A stretch of 64,000 bases of DNA from Mucilaginibacter sp. (GCA_031292485.1 JARLHA010000042.1:95831-159830); one strand, 5' to 3'. Positions 7,270 to 16,643 are shown, numbered from the stretch's first letter. Notes: generated from the letters alone by a model not told the origin. Translations and numbers: made by a program.

Positions 7270-8151
7270 ATGGCAAGAGACACCAAAGAACTGCTGAAAA
7301 AAGTAAGGAAGATCGAAATAAAAACCAGGGGGATGAGTAACCACATCTTTTCCGGCGAATACCACTCGGCCTTTAAGGGCAGGGGTATGGCTTTTAGCGA
7401 GGTGCGGGAATATCAGGTAGGAGACGAGATACGGACGATAGACTGGAATGTTACCGCCCGTTTTAATCACCCTTATGTTAAAGTTTTTGATGAAGAGCGT
7501 GAGCTTACTGTAATGCTGCTGATGGACGTAAGCGCTTCGGAAAACTTTGGTACCATCACCCAGCAAAAACAAGACCTTGCAACCGAGATATGTGCTGTTC
7601 TGGCTTTTTCTGCTATACAAAACAATGACAAGGTTGGGGTGATCTTTTTTAGTGACAAAATAGAAAAGTTTATTCCGCCCAAAAAGGGCCGCAGCCATAT
7701 TTTGATGATCATAAGGGAATTGATTGACTTTAAACCCGAAAATAAAGGCACCAATGTAGCTGAGGCTTTAAAATATTTTACCAGTGCAATAAAAAAGAAG
7801 TGCACCGCCTTTATTATTTCGGACTTTATGAGCCCTGATTTTGAAGCTGAACTTAAAATTGCCAACAAAAAGCACGATATTATTGCATTAAGGCTTTTTG
7901 ACAAGCATGAAGAGGAATTCCCTGACCTGGGGCTGATCCCTGTAAAAGACGAAGAGACGGATGAAATATTTTGGGTGAATACCGGTGATAAAAAAGTGAG
8001 GGACGCTTTTAAAATTGATGCACTAAAAAGAAATGCCCGGCTGAAAGAAGTTTTCAGCCACTCGGGCGTGGATGCAACAGATATTGGCACACACGAATCC
8101 TACGTAAAACCATTAATGACATTATTTAAAAAACGGGAAAGAAGAAGGTGA
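7270..8151 (+). CDS. DUF58-domain protein of the Bat operon
   Basis: This 293-residue DUF58 protein has a VWA-like fold. It opens with the typical MoxR-partner N-terminus (about 30 residues), then YHSAFKGRGMAFSEVREYQVGD with IRTIDWNVTAR, the hallmark DUF58 segment. The MIDAS-like motif LLMDVSASE follows near residue 85. DUF58 proteins normally sit next to moxR and may bind the ATPase. It is probably cytoplasmic, since no signal peptide or membrane span is seen. The gene follows the palindromic repeat, and its stop lies just before the next start (ATG at 8157). Confidence 0.9.
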   Translation: MARDTKELLKKVRKIEIKTRGMSNHIFSGEYHSAFKGRGMAFSEVREYQVGDEIRTIDWNVTARFNHPYVKVFDEERELTVMLLMDVSASENFGTITQQKQDLATEICAVLAFSAIQNNDKVGVIFFSDKIEKFIPPKKGRSHILMIIRELIDFKPENKGTNVAEALKYFTSAIKKKCTAFIISDFMSPDFEAELKIANKKHDIIALRLFDKHEEEFPDLGLIPVKDEETDEIFWVNTGDKKVRDAFKIDALKRNARLKEVFSHSGVDATDIGTHESYVKPLMTLFKKRERRR

Positions 8152-8156
8152 TAAAT

Positions 8157-9125
8157 ATGAATAACCGGTTTTTAAACTATATCCTGGCTTTATTAGTTTT
8201 AACTTGTTTAAGTTATAGAGTCCAGGCGCAAAATATACAGGCGGAGGCTAAATTACAGCAATACACGATAAGAATAGGCGATCAAACCAAATTATTCCTG
8301 AGTGTACACCAGCCTGCCAAAGAACATGTAAATTTTCCGAAGCTTACCGATACTATTATAAGTAAAATACAGGTAGTAAGTATTAATAAGCCGGATACGA
8401 CTTATGACCAGAATGATCATAGGTCATTAACGGTAACACAAAGCTACACCATTACCAGTTTTGATGCCGGAACGTATACTATTCCATCATTTTCAATTGG
8501 AACAGCTGGCGGCGTTTTAAAAACCAATACGCTAACCCTGCAGGTTGAAACGGTTAAAGTTGATACTACCAAAGCAATTTATGATATCAAACAGCCGATA
8601 TCCGTTAGCTATACTTTTTTGGATTGGTTGAAGGATAACTGGTATTGGGTTGTGTTGCCGTTGCTCGCGATAGCGCTGATCATCGGCCTGATTTGGTATT
8701 TGCGTAAAAGGCCAAAAGCTGAACCAGTGGTGCAGGTATCAAAGCCGGCAATACCTCCGCATGTAATTGCATTAAATCAGTTAAAAGAACTGAAGGGCAA
8801 AAAATTGTGGCAGCAGGAGGAAGTTAAACAGTATCATATTGAACTAAGCGACATCATTCGTGAATATCTTGAAAAAAGATATGCTATAAAAACCCACGAA
8901 AAAACTACCGATGAAATATTTGCCGGTTTAAAACGCATAGTTATTACGGACGAGAACAAAGGAAAATTAAAACAAATATTGGTATTGGCCGATTTGGTGA
9001 AATTTGCAAAGGAAAAACCATTACCTGCCGAAAATGAGGAAAGCCTGGAGATTGCGATAGACTTTGTTGTGGCAACCAAACAGCCCGAAAAACCAGCAAT
9101 GGAGGGAGGGAGCGCCAATGTTTAG
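8157..9125 (+). CDS. BatD-like single-span membrane protein of the Bat operon
   Basis: This 322-residue exported protein starts with a signal peptide (cut after VQA-QN, residues about 1-25). A periplasmic beta-rich domain (about 25-150) resembles the N-terminal domain of BatD. One membrane helix follows (WYWVVLPLLAIALIIGLIW, about 163-181), and then a cytoplasmic alpha-helical domain with EEVKQYHIELSDIIREYLEKR, as in DUF4381-type partners. The ATG at 8157 is chosen because GAAGAAGG lies about nine bases upstream; a GTG three codons earlier is open. The last codons overlap batA. Its place between DUF58 and batA is standard for Bacteroidota. Confidence 0.8.
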   Translation: MNNRFLNYILALLVLTCLSYRVQAQNIQAEAKLQQYTIRIGDQTKLFLSVHQPAKEHVNFPKLTDTIISKIQVVSINKPDTTYDQNDHRSLTVTQSYTITSFDAGTYTIPSFSIGTAGGVLKTNTLTLQVETVKVDTTKAIYDIKQPISVSYTFLDWLKDNWYWVVLPLLAIALIIGLIWYLRKRPKAEPVVQVSKPAIPPHVIALNQLKELKGKKLWQQEEVKQYHIELSDIIREYLEKRYAIKTHEKTTDEIFAGLKRIVITDENKGKLKQILVLADLVKFAKEKPLPAENEESLEIAIDFVVATKQPEKPAMEGGSANV

Positions 9126-10116
9126 CGGAATCGAATTTGCCCATCCGGGATTTTTCTGGCTTTTTGTTATCATTCCTGCAATGGTTGGCTGGTATATTTG
9201 GCGCGAGCAAAAATTGTACGGGAGCTTAAGCGTGTCAGCAGTAAAGGGGTTTGCTTTGCCTGTAAAAAGCAAACTGCCAAAGTTCCGGCATTTGAGCATT
9301 ATATTACGGTCGCTTGCCATTGCTGCGCTGATAGTGGCGTTAGCCAGGCCGCAATCTTCATTAAGCTGGCAAAATTCTACTACTGAGGGGATTGATATTA
9401 TGATCGCATCGGATATTTCGGGAAGTATGCTTGCCGAAGATTTTCAGCCTAACCGGTTGGAAGCCGGAAAGAATATCGCCATCGATTTTATCAAAAATCG
9501 CCCCGACGACCGTATCGGCCTGGTTATTTTTAGCGGTGAAAGCTTTACACAATGCCCCTTAACTATTGATCATGATGTTTTAATAAATCTCTATGCTGAT
9601 GTTAAGTACGGAATGATAGATGACGGCACCGCAATAGGTATGGGCCTGGCAACGGCCGTAAATCGTTTAAAGGAAAGTGAGGCTAAAAGTAAAATGATCA
9701 TCTTGCTTACTGATGGTTCAAATAACATGGGCTCTATTCCCCCGCTTACAGCCGCCGAAATTGCGAAAGATTTTGGAATAAGGGTTTATACCGTGGGGAT
9801 TGGAACACATGGCTTTGCGCCGTATCCGGTACAAACACCTTTTGGCGTACAATACCAAAAGATTCCGGTTGATGTGGATGAAGGCACACTTACAAAGATC
9901 GCTAATACTACCGGTGGCAAATATTTCAGGGCAACTGATAACCAGACTTTGAAAAATATTTATGACCAGATAGATAAATTGGAAAAAGCGAAAATTGATG
10001 TCACCCAGTTTCATAAAAAAACTGAGCTGTTTTTACCTTTTGCGTTGATTGCCCTGTTTTTATTGTCGTTGGAATTTATTTTAAAGAATACATGGCTGAG
10101 GGGGGCTTTAACATAA
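9118..10116 (+). CDS. batA: BatA, VWA-domain membrane protein
   Basis: The protein is about 332 residues. Two N-terminal membrane helices (about 10-25 and 60-77) precede a VWA domain with a MIDAS site: DISGS (DxSxS) near residue 97, a conserved Thr in DDGTAIGMGL and the LLTDGSNN segment. A last helix (FALIALFLLSLEF) anchors the C-terminus. The ATG at 9118 is preceded by an unusually good Shine-Dalgarno (GGAGGGAGGG) and overlaps the previous stop by eight bases, so an upstream in-frame start at 9064 is unlikely. Bat proteins were linked to aerotolerance in Bacteroides fragilis; the biochemical role is not settled. Confidence 0.92.
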   Translation: MFSGIEFAHPGFFWLFVIIPAMVGWYIWREQKLYGSLSVSAVKGFALPVKSKLPKFRHLSIILRSLAIAALIVALARPQSSLSWQNSTTEGIDIMIASDISGSMLAEDFQPNRLEAGKNIAIDFIKNRPDDRIGLVIFSGESFTQCPLTIDHDVLINLYADVKYGMIDDGTAIGMGLATAVNRLKESEAKSKMIILLTDGSNNMGSIPPLTAAEIAKDFGIRVYTVGIGTHGFAPYPVQTPFGVQYQKIPVDVDEGTLTKIANTTGGKYFRATDNQTLKNIYDQIDKLEKAKIDVTQFHKKTELFLPFALIALFLLSLEFILKNTWLRGALT

Positions 10117-10117
10117 G

Positions 10118-11158
10118 ATGCTAAGATTTGCAAATCCGGAATATTTATGGGGATTGTTGATCGTCCCTTTATTTATTTTGCTTTTCATTGCGGTAACCCG
10201 ATGGAAAAAAAAGGCCTTTGGTGCATTGGGTGATAAAAAGGTAGTTGAGCTGATGATCCCGCAGGTATCCTTTTCGCGGCCATGGCTTAAATTTATACTG
10301 TTTGTTGCCGCCTGGTCAATGTTGATCGTTGGGGCTTCTGATCCGCAAATAGGCTCAAAAATGGAGGAAGAGAAAAAGAAGGGCGCCGACCTGATGATCC
10401 TGCTGGATGTTTCAAACAGTATGCTTTCGCAGGATATGGCCCCCAACCGGCTGGAAAATGCCAAAAGAGCAATAGCTCAACTGATTGATAATTTGCATAA
10501 TGACCGTATCGGTATCGTTGTTTTTGCCGGAGAGGCTTACGTACAACTCCCGGTGACGACTGATTATTCGGCAGCGAAATTATTTTTAAACACCATTAAT
10601 ACGGGAATGGTACCTATCCAGGGCACTGCCATAGGCGCTGCTATTGATATGGGGATGAAGTCATTTGACTTTAAAAACGGCACAGGGAAGGCTATGATCA
10701 TTATCACTGATGGTGAAAACCACGAAGACGATGCAGTTGCTGCGGCTAAAGGCGCTGCTGAAAAGGACGTGATGGTAAATGTGATTGGCATGGGTTCGGA
10801 GAAAGGCTCGCCGATCCCTATTTTTCAAAATGGCAAACAGGTTGGTTTTCATACGGATAGCGCTGGGAATACCGTTATCAGTAAGCTGAATGAAGATATG
10901 TGTAAAGAAATTACCGCAGCCGGCCAGGGTGTTTACGTAAGGGCGACCGATGCGAATGCGGGGTTAAATATTGTGATGGGGCAAATAGCCAAAGTGCAGC
11001 GTAAAACTTATGACAGCAAATCATTTAAGAATTTTGAGGATCGTTTTCAGTTTTTCCTTGCTTTTGCTTTTATTTTATTGATCGTTGAATTCTTTATTTC
11101 GAACAGGAAGAGTTTAAGGCTAAGTGGTTTGAATTTATTTGAAGTGAAAAAAACATGA
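10118..11158 (+). CDS. batB: BatB, VWA-domain membrane protein
   Basis: This 346-residue paralogue of BatA lies one base downstream of it. Layout: two N-terminal helices (about 8-25 and 57-75), then the MIDAS motif LDVSNSM near residue 95, GTAIGAAIDMG and IITDGENHEDD, and a final helix (FFLAFAFILLIVEFF). A run of G just upstream (GAGGGGGG) may serve ribosome binding. The stop overlaps the next start by 4 bases (ATGA). BatA and BatB are thought to form a membrane complex with the TPR proteins BatC and BatE. Confidence 0.92.
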   Translation: MLRFANPEYLWGLLIVPLFILLFIAVTRWKKKAFGALGDKKVVELMIPQVSFSRPWLKFILFVAAWSMLIVGASDPQIGSKMEEEKKKGADLMILLDVSNSMLSQDMAPNRLENAKRAIAQLIDNLHNDRIGIVVFAGEAYVQLPVTTDYSAAKLFLNTINTGMVPIQGTAIGAAIDMGMKSFDFKNGTGKAMIIITDGENHEDDAVAAAKGAAEKDVMVNVIGMGSEKGSPIPIFQNGKQVGFHTDSAGNTVISKLNEDMCKEITAAGQGVYVRATDANAGLNIVMGQIAKVQRKTYDSKSFKNFEDRFQFFLAFAFILLIVEFFISNRKSLRLSGLNLFEVKKT

Positions 11159-11880
11159 AGTATTTAAGTGTCGTCATATTATTTTTACTCAGCGCAACCC
11201 AGCTGTTTGGGCAGGATAAAAGTTTGATCCATAAAGGGAACGAACTTTACAAACAGCAGAAATACAAGGAAGCCGAGGATAATTACCGTAAATCGGTAGA
11301 AAAGAAAAGCCAGGATATAACCGGTAATTTTAACCTTGGCGACGCGCTGTATAAACAAAAGAAATTTGCGGATGCCGGCGAACAATTTAATAAACTGTCA
11401 TCGTCGCCCAATAACAATAAAGTGTTAACTGCACAGGCTTATCATAACCTTGGCAATTCGTACCTGGAGAATAAAAAACTGGAGGAAAGCATTGAAGCCT
11501 ATAAAAAGGCATTGCTGAATAATCCGAAGGATGATGAAACACGTTATAACCTGGCTTACGCACAGGAAAAACTGAAACAGCAGCAGCAACAAAACAAACA
11601 GAACCAGAATAATAAGAACCAGGATAACAAAAATCAGCAAAACAAGGATAATAAGAACCAGGACAAGAATAAAGATAACAAAGATCAGAATAAGCAAAAC
11701 CAGGATAAGCAAAATCAGGATCAGAAAGACCAGCAAAACGCGCAGCAGAAAGATAAACTTTCAAAAGAAGATGCTGAACGCATGCTTGAGGCCCTGAATA
11801 ACGATGAAAAGCAAACCCAGGATAAGTTAAAAAACAAAAAGCTAAAAGGATCTAAATTAAATATTACGAAGGATTGGTAA
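11155..11880 (+). CDS. batC: BatC, TPR protein with a Lys/Asn/Gln-rich tail
   Basis: This 241-residue protein has a signal peptide (residues 1-19, ending LFG-QD). TPR repeats cover about 22-140 (for example AYHNLGNSYLENKKLEESIE). A low-complexity tract of about 60 residues, made almost wholly of N, K, Q and D (about 140-200), comes next, followed by KEDAERMLEALNNDE, a short helix seen at the C-terminus of BatC and VWA-TPR fusion proteins. It is likely periplasmic and may scaffold BatA/BatB. The tract is repetitive at DNA level too (AACCAGGATAA-type units), so its length may vary between strains. Confidence 0.9.
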   Translation: MKYLSVVILFLLSATQLFGQDKSLIHKGNELYKQQKYKEAEDNYRKSVEKKSQDITGNFNLGDALYKQKKFADAGEQFNKLSSSPNNNKVLTAQAYHNLGNSYLENKKLEESIEAYKKALLNNPKDDETRYNLAYAQEKLKQQQQQNKQNQNNKNQDNKNQQNKDNKNQDKNKDNKDQNKQNQDKQNQDQKDQQNAQQKDKLSKEDAERMLEALNNDEKQTQDKLKNKKLKGSKLNITKDW

Positions 11881-11890
11881 GGGGGGCATT

Positions 11891-11966
11891 AGGTCATTGA
11901 GTCATTTGGTCATTGGTTGCACGTTGAATAACATTACAACTTTTCAACATTACAACCTTTCAACAG
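11891..11966. repeat. Degenerate direct repeats between batC and batD
   Basis: Three GTCATTnnG units (11893-11916) are followed by two ACATTACAACYTTTCAAC units (11931-11966). This is the only sizeable gap in the bat operon apart from the one after moxR, and it is filled by the same style of degenerate micro-repeat. Confidence 0.6.
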
Positions 11967-11996
11967 CTTAACCCAACCAAATCAACTAATATAAAA

Positions 11997-13811
11997 ATGA
12001 AACTAAGATATTCCATATTAACATTACTCCTTTTTTGTACCGGCAGTTTATTTGCGCAGGGTATAAAATTTACGGCGTCGGTAAATAAAAATCCGGTTGC
12101 CACAGGGGATATTGTTGAAATTACTTTTGCGGTAAACGGGAATGCAGAGCGGTTTAGCCCGCCACAGTTCCCGGGTTTCCAGGTTGCAGGCGGACCGAAT
12201 GAATCGCAGAGTATGGAAATTATTAATGGCAGTTCGTCGGTTAGCATGTCATACAGTTATGAGTTGATGGCCGTAAAAGAAGGCGAATTCACCATAGGCC
12301 CCGCCACAACCATTGTTAACGGGCACAGCTATACAACAAACTCCATCAGGATAAAGGTTGTAAAAGGACGCTCTGTTCCCCAAAACAACCAGGCGCAAAC
12401 GCAAAGCGATCCCGATAATAGCATTACGTCAGCCAGAACCTCCGATCTGGCAAAATCAATATTTATTAAGGCAGTTGTTGATAAAAGCAATGTGTACCTG
12501 GGCCAGCAAATTACGCTGAGTTACCGGTTATATGTGCGTGGCGTAGGCATCGAACAAAACCAACCGGATGCGATCCCTGAATTAAATGGCTTTTGGAGCG
12601 AGGATATAAAACAGCCACAGCAGCAGGTACAATGGCATGTAGAAACTTATAAAGGCGAACGGTATAACGTTGCCGACCTGAAGCAAAGCATTTTATTCCC
12701 TGAGCGTGCCGGGAACCTGACCATTGATCCGCTCGGAATGAACTTTATTTTAAGAGTACAATCACCAGGGGAAGATATTATAGACCAGATGTTTAGCCCG
12801 GTTAAAGAGCTGAGGTATAACGCTAAAAGCACCCCGGTAATTATTCATGTAAAACCTTTACCGAATGCAGGGAAGCCGGATAGCTTTACGGGCGCCGTTG
12901 GTGAATTTAATATAGAGAGTTCGGTTGATAAAACGTCGCTTAAGGCCAATGATGCGCTTAATTATAAAGTTAAAGTTTCGGGAAAAGGAAATATCAAATT
13001 GCTGAAGACGCTAAGTACCAATTTTCCGGCTGATTTTGACAAGTACGATCCAAAAATAACAGATTCGGTCACTGAAAATGAAAATGGAGTTGCAGGTGAC
13101 CGCTATTATAATTACCTCCTGATCCCGCGGCACCAGGGCAAGTATAACATCGACCCGCTTAAGTTTTCTTATTTTAACCCGGCCACCAACAGGTATGTGA
13201 CGCTAAGTACGAAACCATTTCATATAAAGGTTGATAAAGGCAATTCACAAGGTAACGTTACTGCCTTTTCGGATGGCGATAAACAGGATATTAAAATGCT
13301 TGATAAAGACATCAGGTATATCAAAACTGATGACAGCAGTCTCAGTAGTAGTGGGGATTTGTTTTTTGGCTCATTTGGATACTATATTTTATTGTTGCTG
13401 GGCCCATGTTTATGTTTTGCCGCCTATTTGTATCGTAACTGGCTTATCAAAAACAACAGCGACATTGTTAAAGTAAAAAGCAGGCAGGCTGGTAAAATAG
13501 CAGCCCAACATTTGGCTAATGCCCAAAATCAATTGCAGGCAGGGAATGCAAAAGCATTTTACGAAGATGTGTTTAAGGGTTTGTATGGTTATTTGAGCGA
13601 TAAGCTGAATATTCAGTACGCCAACCTTAATAAAGAAACCATTGCCACGGCAATGAAGGAGAAAAAAGTAAGCAGCCGTTTACTAGATCAGTTACAGGAT
13701 ACACTTGATCTTTGCGAAATGGCGCGTTATGCGCCGGTTACCCATATTTCTGAAAAAGAAGTATTTGAAAAAGCAAAAGGCATTATTAATGATATTGAAA
13801 ATGAAATATAG
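11997..13811 (+). CDS. batD: BatD, large periplasmic/membrane protein
   Basis: This 604-residue BatD-family protein has a signal peptide (1-20, ending LFA-QG). Repeated Ig-like BatD modules follow: GNAERFSPPQFPGFQVAGGP and TIGPATTIVNG in the first, KAVVDKSNVYLGQQITLSYR near residue 155, and SVDKTSLKANDALNYKVKVS near residue 305. One membrane helix (about 455-478, ILLLLGPCLCFAAYLY) precedes a cytoplasmic helical domain (FYEDVFKGLYGYLSDKLNI). The product is expected to span the inner membrane with a large periplasmic part next to BatA/B. It overlaps batE by 11 bases. Confidence 0.9.
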   Translation: MKLRYSILTLLLFCTGSLFAQGIKFTASVNKNPVATGDIVEITFAVNGNAERFSPPQFPGFQVAGGPNESQSMEIINGSSSVSMSYSYELMAVKEGEFTIGPATTIVNGHSYTTNSIRIKVVKGRSVPQNNQAQTQSDPDNSITSARTSDLAKSIFIKAVVDKSNVYLGQQITLSYRLYVRGVGIEQNQPDAIPELNGFWSEDIKQPQQQVQWHVETYKGERYNVADLKQSILFPERAGNLTIDPLGMNFILRVQSPGEDIIDQMFSPVKELRYNAKSTPVIIHVKPLPNAGKPDSFTGAVGEFNIESSVDKTSLKANDALNYKVKVSGKGNIKLLKTLSTNFPADFDKYDPKITDSVTENENGVAGDRYYNYLLIPRHQGKYNIDPLKFSYFNPATNRYVTLSTKPFHIKVDKGNSQGNVTAFSDGDKQDIKMLDKDIRYIKTDDSSLSSSGDLFFGSFGYYILLLLGPCLCFAAYLYRNWLIKNNSDIVKVKSRQAGKIAAQHLANAQNQLQAGNAKAFYEDVFKGLYGYLSDKLNIQYANLNKETIATAMKEKKVSSRLLDQLQDTLDLCEMARYAPVTHISEKEVFEKAKGIINDIENEI

Positions 13812-14571
13812 TATGCACAAGCGCTTGTTTTATTTGCTGGTTATTGTTTTTCCGTTGCTATCTTTTGGCAATGATGATGCGGCTGTGCTTTTTAAAAAAG
13901 CGAATGATTTGTATGCGAAATCTCAATATAAAGACGCATTAATTACCTACCAGCAGATAATTGACGATAATCATCAATCAGCCGCGGTGTTTTTTAATAT
14001 GGGAAATGCTGAATATAAAATAGGCGATATACCTTCAGCCTTGCTTTACTACGAAAAGGCTCATAAGCTTTCGCCCGGTGATGAAGATATTAACTTCAAT
14101 CTGAAGTATGCCAATTTAAAAACTACGGATAAAATTGATGCTGCACCTGGGTTTTTTTTAAGCAGATGGTGGCAGGTATTTATATTAAGTTTTTCTGCAA
14201 AAGTCTTATCAGTTTGGAGTATCGTATTTGTTTTACTGGGTTCTGTTTTTATTATACTTTACTTTTTCGCAGGTTCGGTTGGCATAAAGAAAGGCGCTTT
14301 TTACGGCTCCCTCGCGTTAATCTTTTTAGGCGTCCTTTCAATTTTTATAGCCAGCAGGCAGTTGAGTTATTTTGATGATCATAAGCAGGCCATTGTTTTC
14401 AGCAATTTTGTGAATGTAAAAAGCGGCCCGATTGATAAATCCGGAACTTTGTTTGTTATTCATGAAGGTACCAAAGTGAATATAATGGATACCAATAACG
14501 GCTGGATGAAGGTGGGCCTCGCCAACGGCAGTGAGGGCTGGATAAAGACGACTGATGTGAAACAAATATAG
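13801..14571 (+). CDS. batE: BatE, TPR and SH3-like membrane protein
   Basis: About 256 residues from the ATG at 13801; an ATG at 13813 is equally possible. Signal-like helix 1-20, TPR repeats about 25-110 (AAVFFNMGNAEYKIGDIPSA), two membrane helices near 125-175 (WSIVFVLLGSVFIILYFF; GSLALIFLGVLSIFIA), and a C-terminal bacterial SH3 domain (VNVKSGP through NGWMKVGLANGSEGWIKTTD). This matches BatE in Bacteroidota. It is the last gene of the operon. The SH3-like end may bind the cell wall, but that is an inference from the fold. Confidence 0.88.
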   Translation: MKYSMHKRLFYLLVIVFPLLSFGNDDAAVLFKKANDLYAKSQYKDALITYQQIIDDNHQSAAVFFNMGNAEYKIGDIPSALLYYEKAHKLSPGDEDINFNLKYANLKTTDKIDAAPGFFLSRWWQVFILSFSAKVLSVWSIVFVLLGSVFIILYFFAGSVGIKKGAFYGSLALIFLGVLSIFIASRQLSYFDDHKQAIVFSNFVNVKSGPIDKSGTLFVIHEGTKVNIMDTNNGWMKVGLANGSEGWIKTTDVKQI

Positions 14572-14629
14572 ATTGCTGCGCAAACGCATGTAATATATTT
14601 TTAAGATAATGGGTTGTTGTTTTTGTAAA

Positions 14630-14654
14630 CTCTAAAATTTCTATATTTTTAGAG
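14630..14654. repeat. Inverted repeat directly upstream of the MFS gene start
   Basis: CTCTAAAA (14630-14637) and TTTTAGAG (14647-14654) are exact complements with a nine-base loop, ending five bases before the ATG at 14660. It could be a regulator site or a hairpin covering the translation start. A similar arrangement occurs at 59345-59374. Confidence 0.5.
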
Positions 14655-14659
14655 CCAGT

Positions 14660-16012
14660 ATGAAAGCAAAAAACGATAAAAAAACCATCTGGGCGTGGTG
14701 TATGTTCGATTGGGCCAACCAGTCCTATAATATGGTGATCACGTCGACAATTTTTCCGGCGTATTATGTGTTTTACACCACCTTCCAGAATTCAAGCCCT
14801 AACCATGATAAGGTTACTTTCTTTGGGCATGAATTTGTAAATACCGTGATCCTTACTTATGTGTTGGGGGCCGCCTATTTGCTTATTGTTATTTTGCTGC
14901 CGATATTAACCTCAATTGCCGATTATCGCGGGAATAAAAAACGGTATTTGCAGTTTTTTACCTGGCTTGGCGCGCTGTCATGTGCGGGGTTGTTTTGGTT
15001 CAAGCCGGTGCAAACCGGAACCCCTGCGCTTGAATTGCCTTTAATATTTTACGCGCTGGCCTGTATAGGGTATTGCGGCGGTTTTGTGTTTTACAATTCA
15101 TACCTGCCCCAGATTGCCACTGACGACCAGATGGATAGCGTAAGTGCAAAGGGGTTTATGTACGGTTACGCTGGCAGTTTGGTAATGCAGCTGTTATGTT
15201 TAGTGGTGATAGAAGACCCTGGTTTGTTTGGTTTAAAGGAGGTTATACATGAGGCCTTGCCTGAGCGCTTGTCGTTCCTGCTTATATTTTTTTGGTGGAT
15301 GGGCTTTTCCATTACTCCGTTCAGGCTTTTACCGAAAAGCGAACCGGCGCCGGGTAAACACAATTATAATGTGTTTACCGGAGGTTTTCTGGAGCTGGCG
15401 AGGGTTTTTAAAAAGATACAAACCCTGCCTTTATTAAAACGATTTCTTTCATCCTTCTTTTTTTACTCGGTTGGCGTACAAACCATTATGCTTGTTGCTG
15501 CAAATTTCGCCTCGAAAGAATTGCATATGCCAGACGATACGCTTATCGAAATCATCCTTTCGATACAGGTAGTAGGTATTATTGGCGCATGGCTGACAGC
15601 AAAAGTTTCAGGGAAAATTGGTAACGTAAAAACGCTTATTGGTCTGGTATCCATCTGGACCGTATTGTGTCTATCCGTGTATTTTATTGCAAATACACCG
15701 CAGTTTTTTGTTGCTGCAATAGTTGTAGGTGCAGTGATGGGCGGGGTTCAATCCATATCAAGGTCTACCTATTCAAAATATTTACCTCCCAATATCCCCG
15801 ATACGGCTTCGTTTTTTAGTTTTTATGATGTAACTGAGAAACTCGCTATCGTTGTAGGGCTGTTTACATTCGGATTTGTAGAAGGCATAACCGGCGAAAT
15901 GCGCGATTCTGCCCTTGCCCTTGATTGCTTTTTTGCAATGGGTTTGGTGTTAATGATCGTTTTAATGGTTGCCGAAAACAGGACAAAGAAACAGGCATTG
16001 GTTACAGCGTAA
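14660..16012 (+). CDS. MFS transporter, UMF1/Atg22-like family
   Basis: This 450-residue inner membrane protein has about 12 predicted helices and opens with the family signature WAWCMFDWANQSYNMVITST, typical of UMF1 (Atg22-like) transporters. Further family features are ADYRGNKKR in the loop after helix 3 and GAVMGGVQSISRSTYSKYLP in the C-terminal half. In yeast Atg22 exports amino acids from the vacuole. Bacterial substrates are largely unknown, so none is assigned. The gene stands alone, after the bat operon, with an inverted repeat at its start. Confidence 0.85.
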   Translation: MKAKNDKKTIWAWCMFDWANQSYNMVITSTIFPAYYVFYTTFQNSSPNHDKVTFFGHEFVNTVILTYVLGAAYLLIVILLPILTSIADYRGNKKRYLQFFTWLGALSCAGLFWFKPVQTGTPALELPLIFYALACIGYCGGFVFYNSYLPQIATDDQMDSVSAKGFMYGYAGSLVMQLLCLVVIEDPGLFGLKEVIHEALPERLSFLLIFFWWMGFSITPFRLLPKSEPAPGKHNYNVFTGGFLELARVFKKIQTLPLLKRFLSSFFFYSVGVQTIMLVAANFASKELHMPDDTLIEIILSIQVVGIIGAWLTAKVSGKIGNVKTLIGLVSIWTVLCLSVYFIANTPQFFVAAIVVGAVMGGVQSISRSTYSKYLPPNIPDTASFFSFYDVTEKLAIVVGLFTFGFVEGITGEMRDSALALDCFFAMGLVLMIVLMVAENRTKKQALVTA

Positions 16013-16013
16013 A

Positions 16014-16046
16014 TTTGGTTTAGATTAGAAAGTATTGTTACTTTTG
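16014..16046 (+). promoter_or_regulatory. Predicted Bacteroidota-type promoter for the DinB-like gene
   Basis: TTTG (16014-16017) and TACTTTTG (16039-16046, matching TAnnTTTG) are separated by 21 bases, in the phylum's normal range. The gene start is 64 bases downstream. Confidence 0.5.
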
Positions 16047-16109
16047 GATAGATTTTATTTACCCCGAAAATCCTTCAGCCCGATTATTTTAACCAACCAA
16101 TAGACAATT

Positions 16110-16634
16110 ATGAAACGAGTAAAATTATTATTTGCACTACTGGCATTAACTTTTGTCAGCAGTTCAGTATTTGCGCAATTCACGCAAACACAACAGGTAG
16201 CCGAGTGGCAGCGTGCCAAAGCCTACACCAGGGCCTACCTTGATGCTATGCCAGAAGATGGTTACGGATTCAAGCCAACCCCTGAGATCCGTTCGTTTGC
16301 GCAGCAAATGCTTCATCTGGCCGATGCCAATTATTATTTTGCGTCCTCAGCAAGCGGGGTAACCAGCCCAATGAAGGCGTCTGCAGAAAAAACAGTTGCC
16401 CAAACAAAAGAGGCGACTACAAAGGCTGTAATGGATAGTTATGATTTTGTGATTGCCTCTCTGCAGGGGATGACAGCCGCACAATTGGATGAGATGGGCA
16501 GCGTTGAGGGTAAAACTATTTCAAAAGCAAATATTTTCGGTAAGGCATTTGAGCACCAAACCCACCACCGCGGGCAGTGTGTGATTTATCTGCGCCTGAA
16601 AGGCGTAACGCCTCCGGGTGAAATGCTGTTTTAA
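16110..16634 (+). CDS. Secreted DinB-family protein
   Basis: This 174-residue protein has a clear signal peptide (MKRVKLLFALLALTFVSSSV, cut near FAQF). The rest is a four-helix DinB/YfiT-like fold. Characteristic segments are MPEDGYGFKPTPEIRSFAQQMLHLADANYY, with a His of the metal triad (HLAD), and EHQTHHRGQCVIYLRLKGV near the C-terminus, with the other two His (H-x3-H). A periplasmic DinB protein is common in this phylum. Enzymatic activity is unknown; some relatives are thiol transferases. Its own promoter is predicted just upstream. Confidence 0.85.
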   Translation: MKRVKLLFALLALTFVSSSVFAQFTQTQQVAEWQRAKAYTRAYLDAMPEDGYGFKPTPEIRSFAQQMLHLADANYYFASSASGVTSPMKASAEKTVAQTKEATTKAVMDSYDFVIASLQGMTAAQLDEMGSVEGKTISKANIFGKAFEHQTHHRGQCVIYLRLKGVTPPGEMLF

Positions 16635-16643
16635 ACACAAAAC

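Noticed and set aside
7473..8090. 205-codon antisense frame within the DUF58 gene
   Set aside because: Ser/Leu-rich shadow frame opposite a well-supported gene.
9064..9117. Longer N-terminus of BatA
   Set aside because: A strong Shine-Dalgarno directly precedes the ATG at 9118, which gives the usual start.
11387..11764. Antisense frames opposite batC, one almost all Leu/Ile/Val
   Set aside because: They result from the low-complexity Asn/Lys/Gln codons of batC, not from a membrane protein gene.
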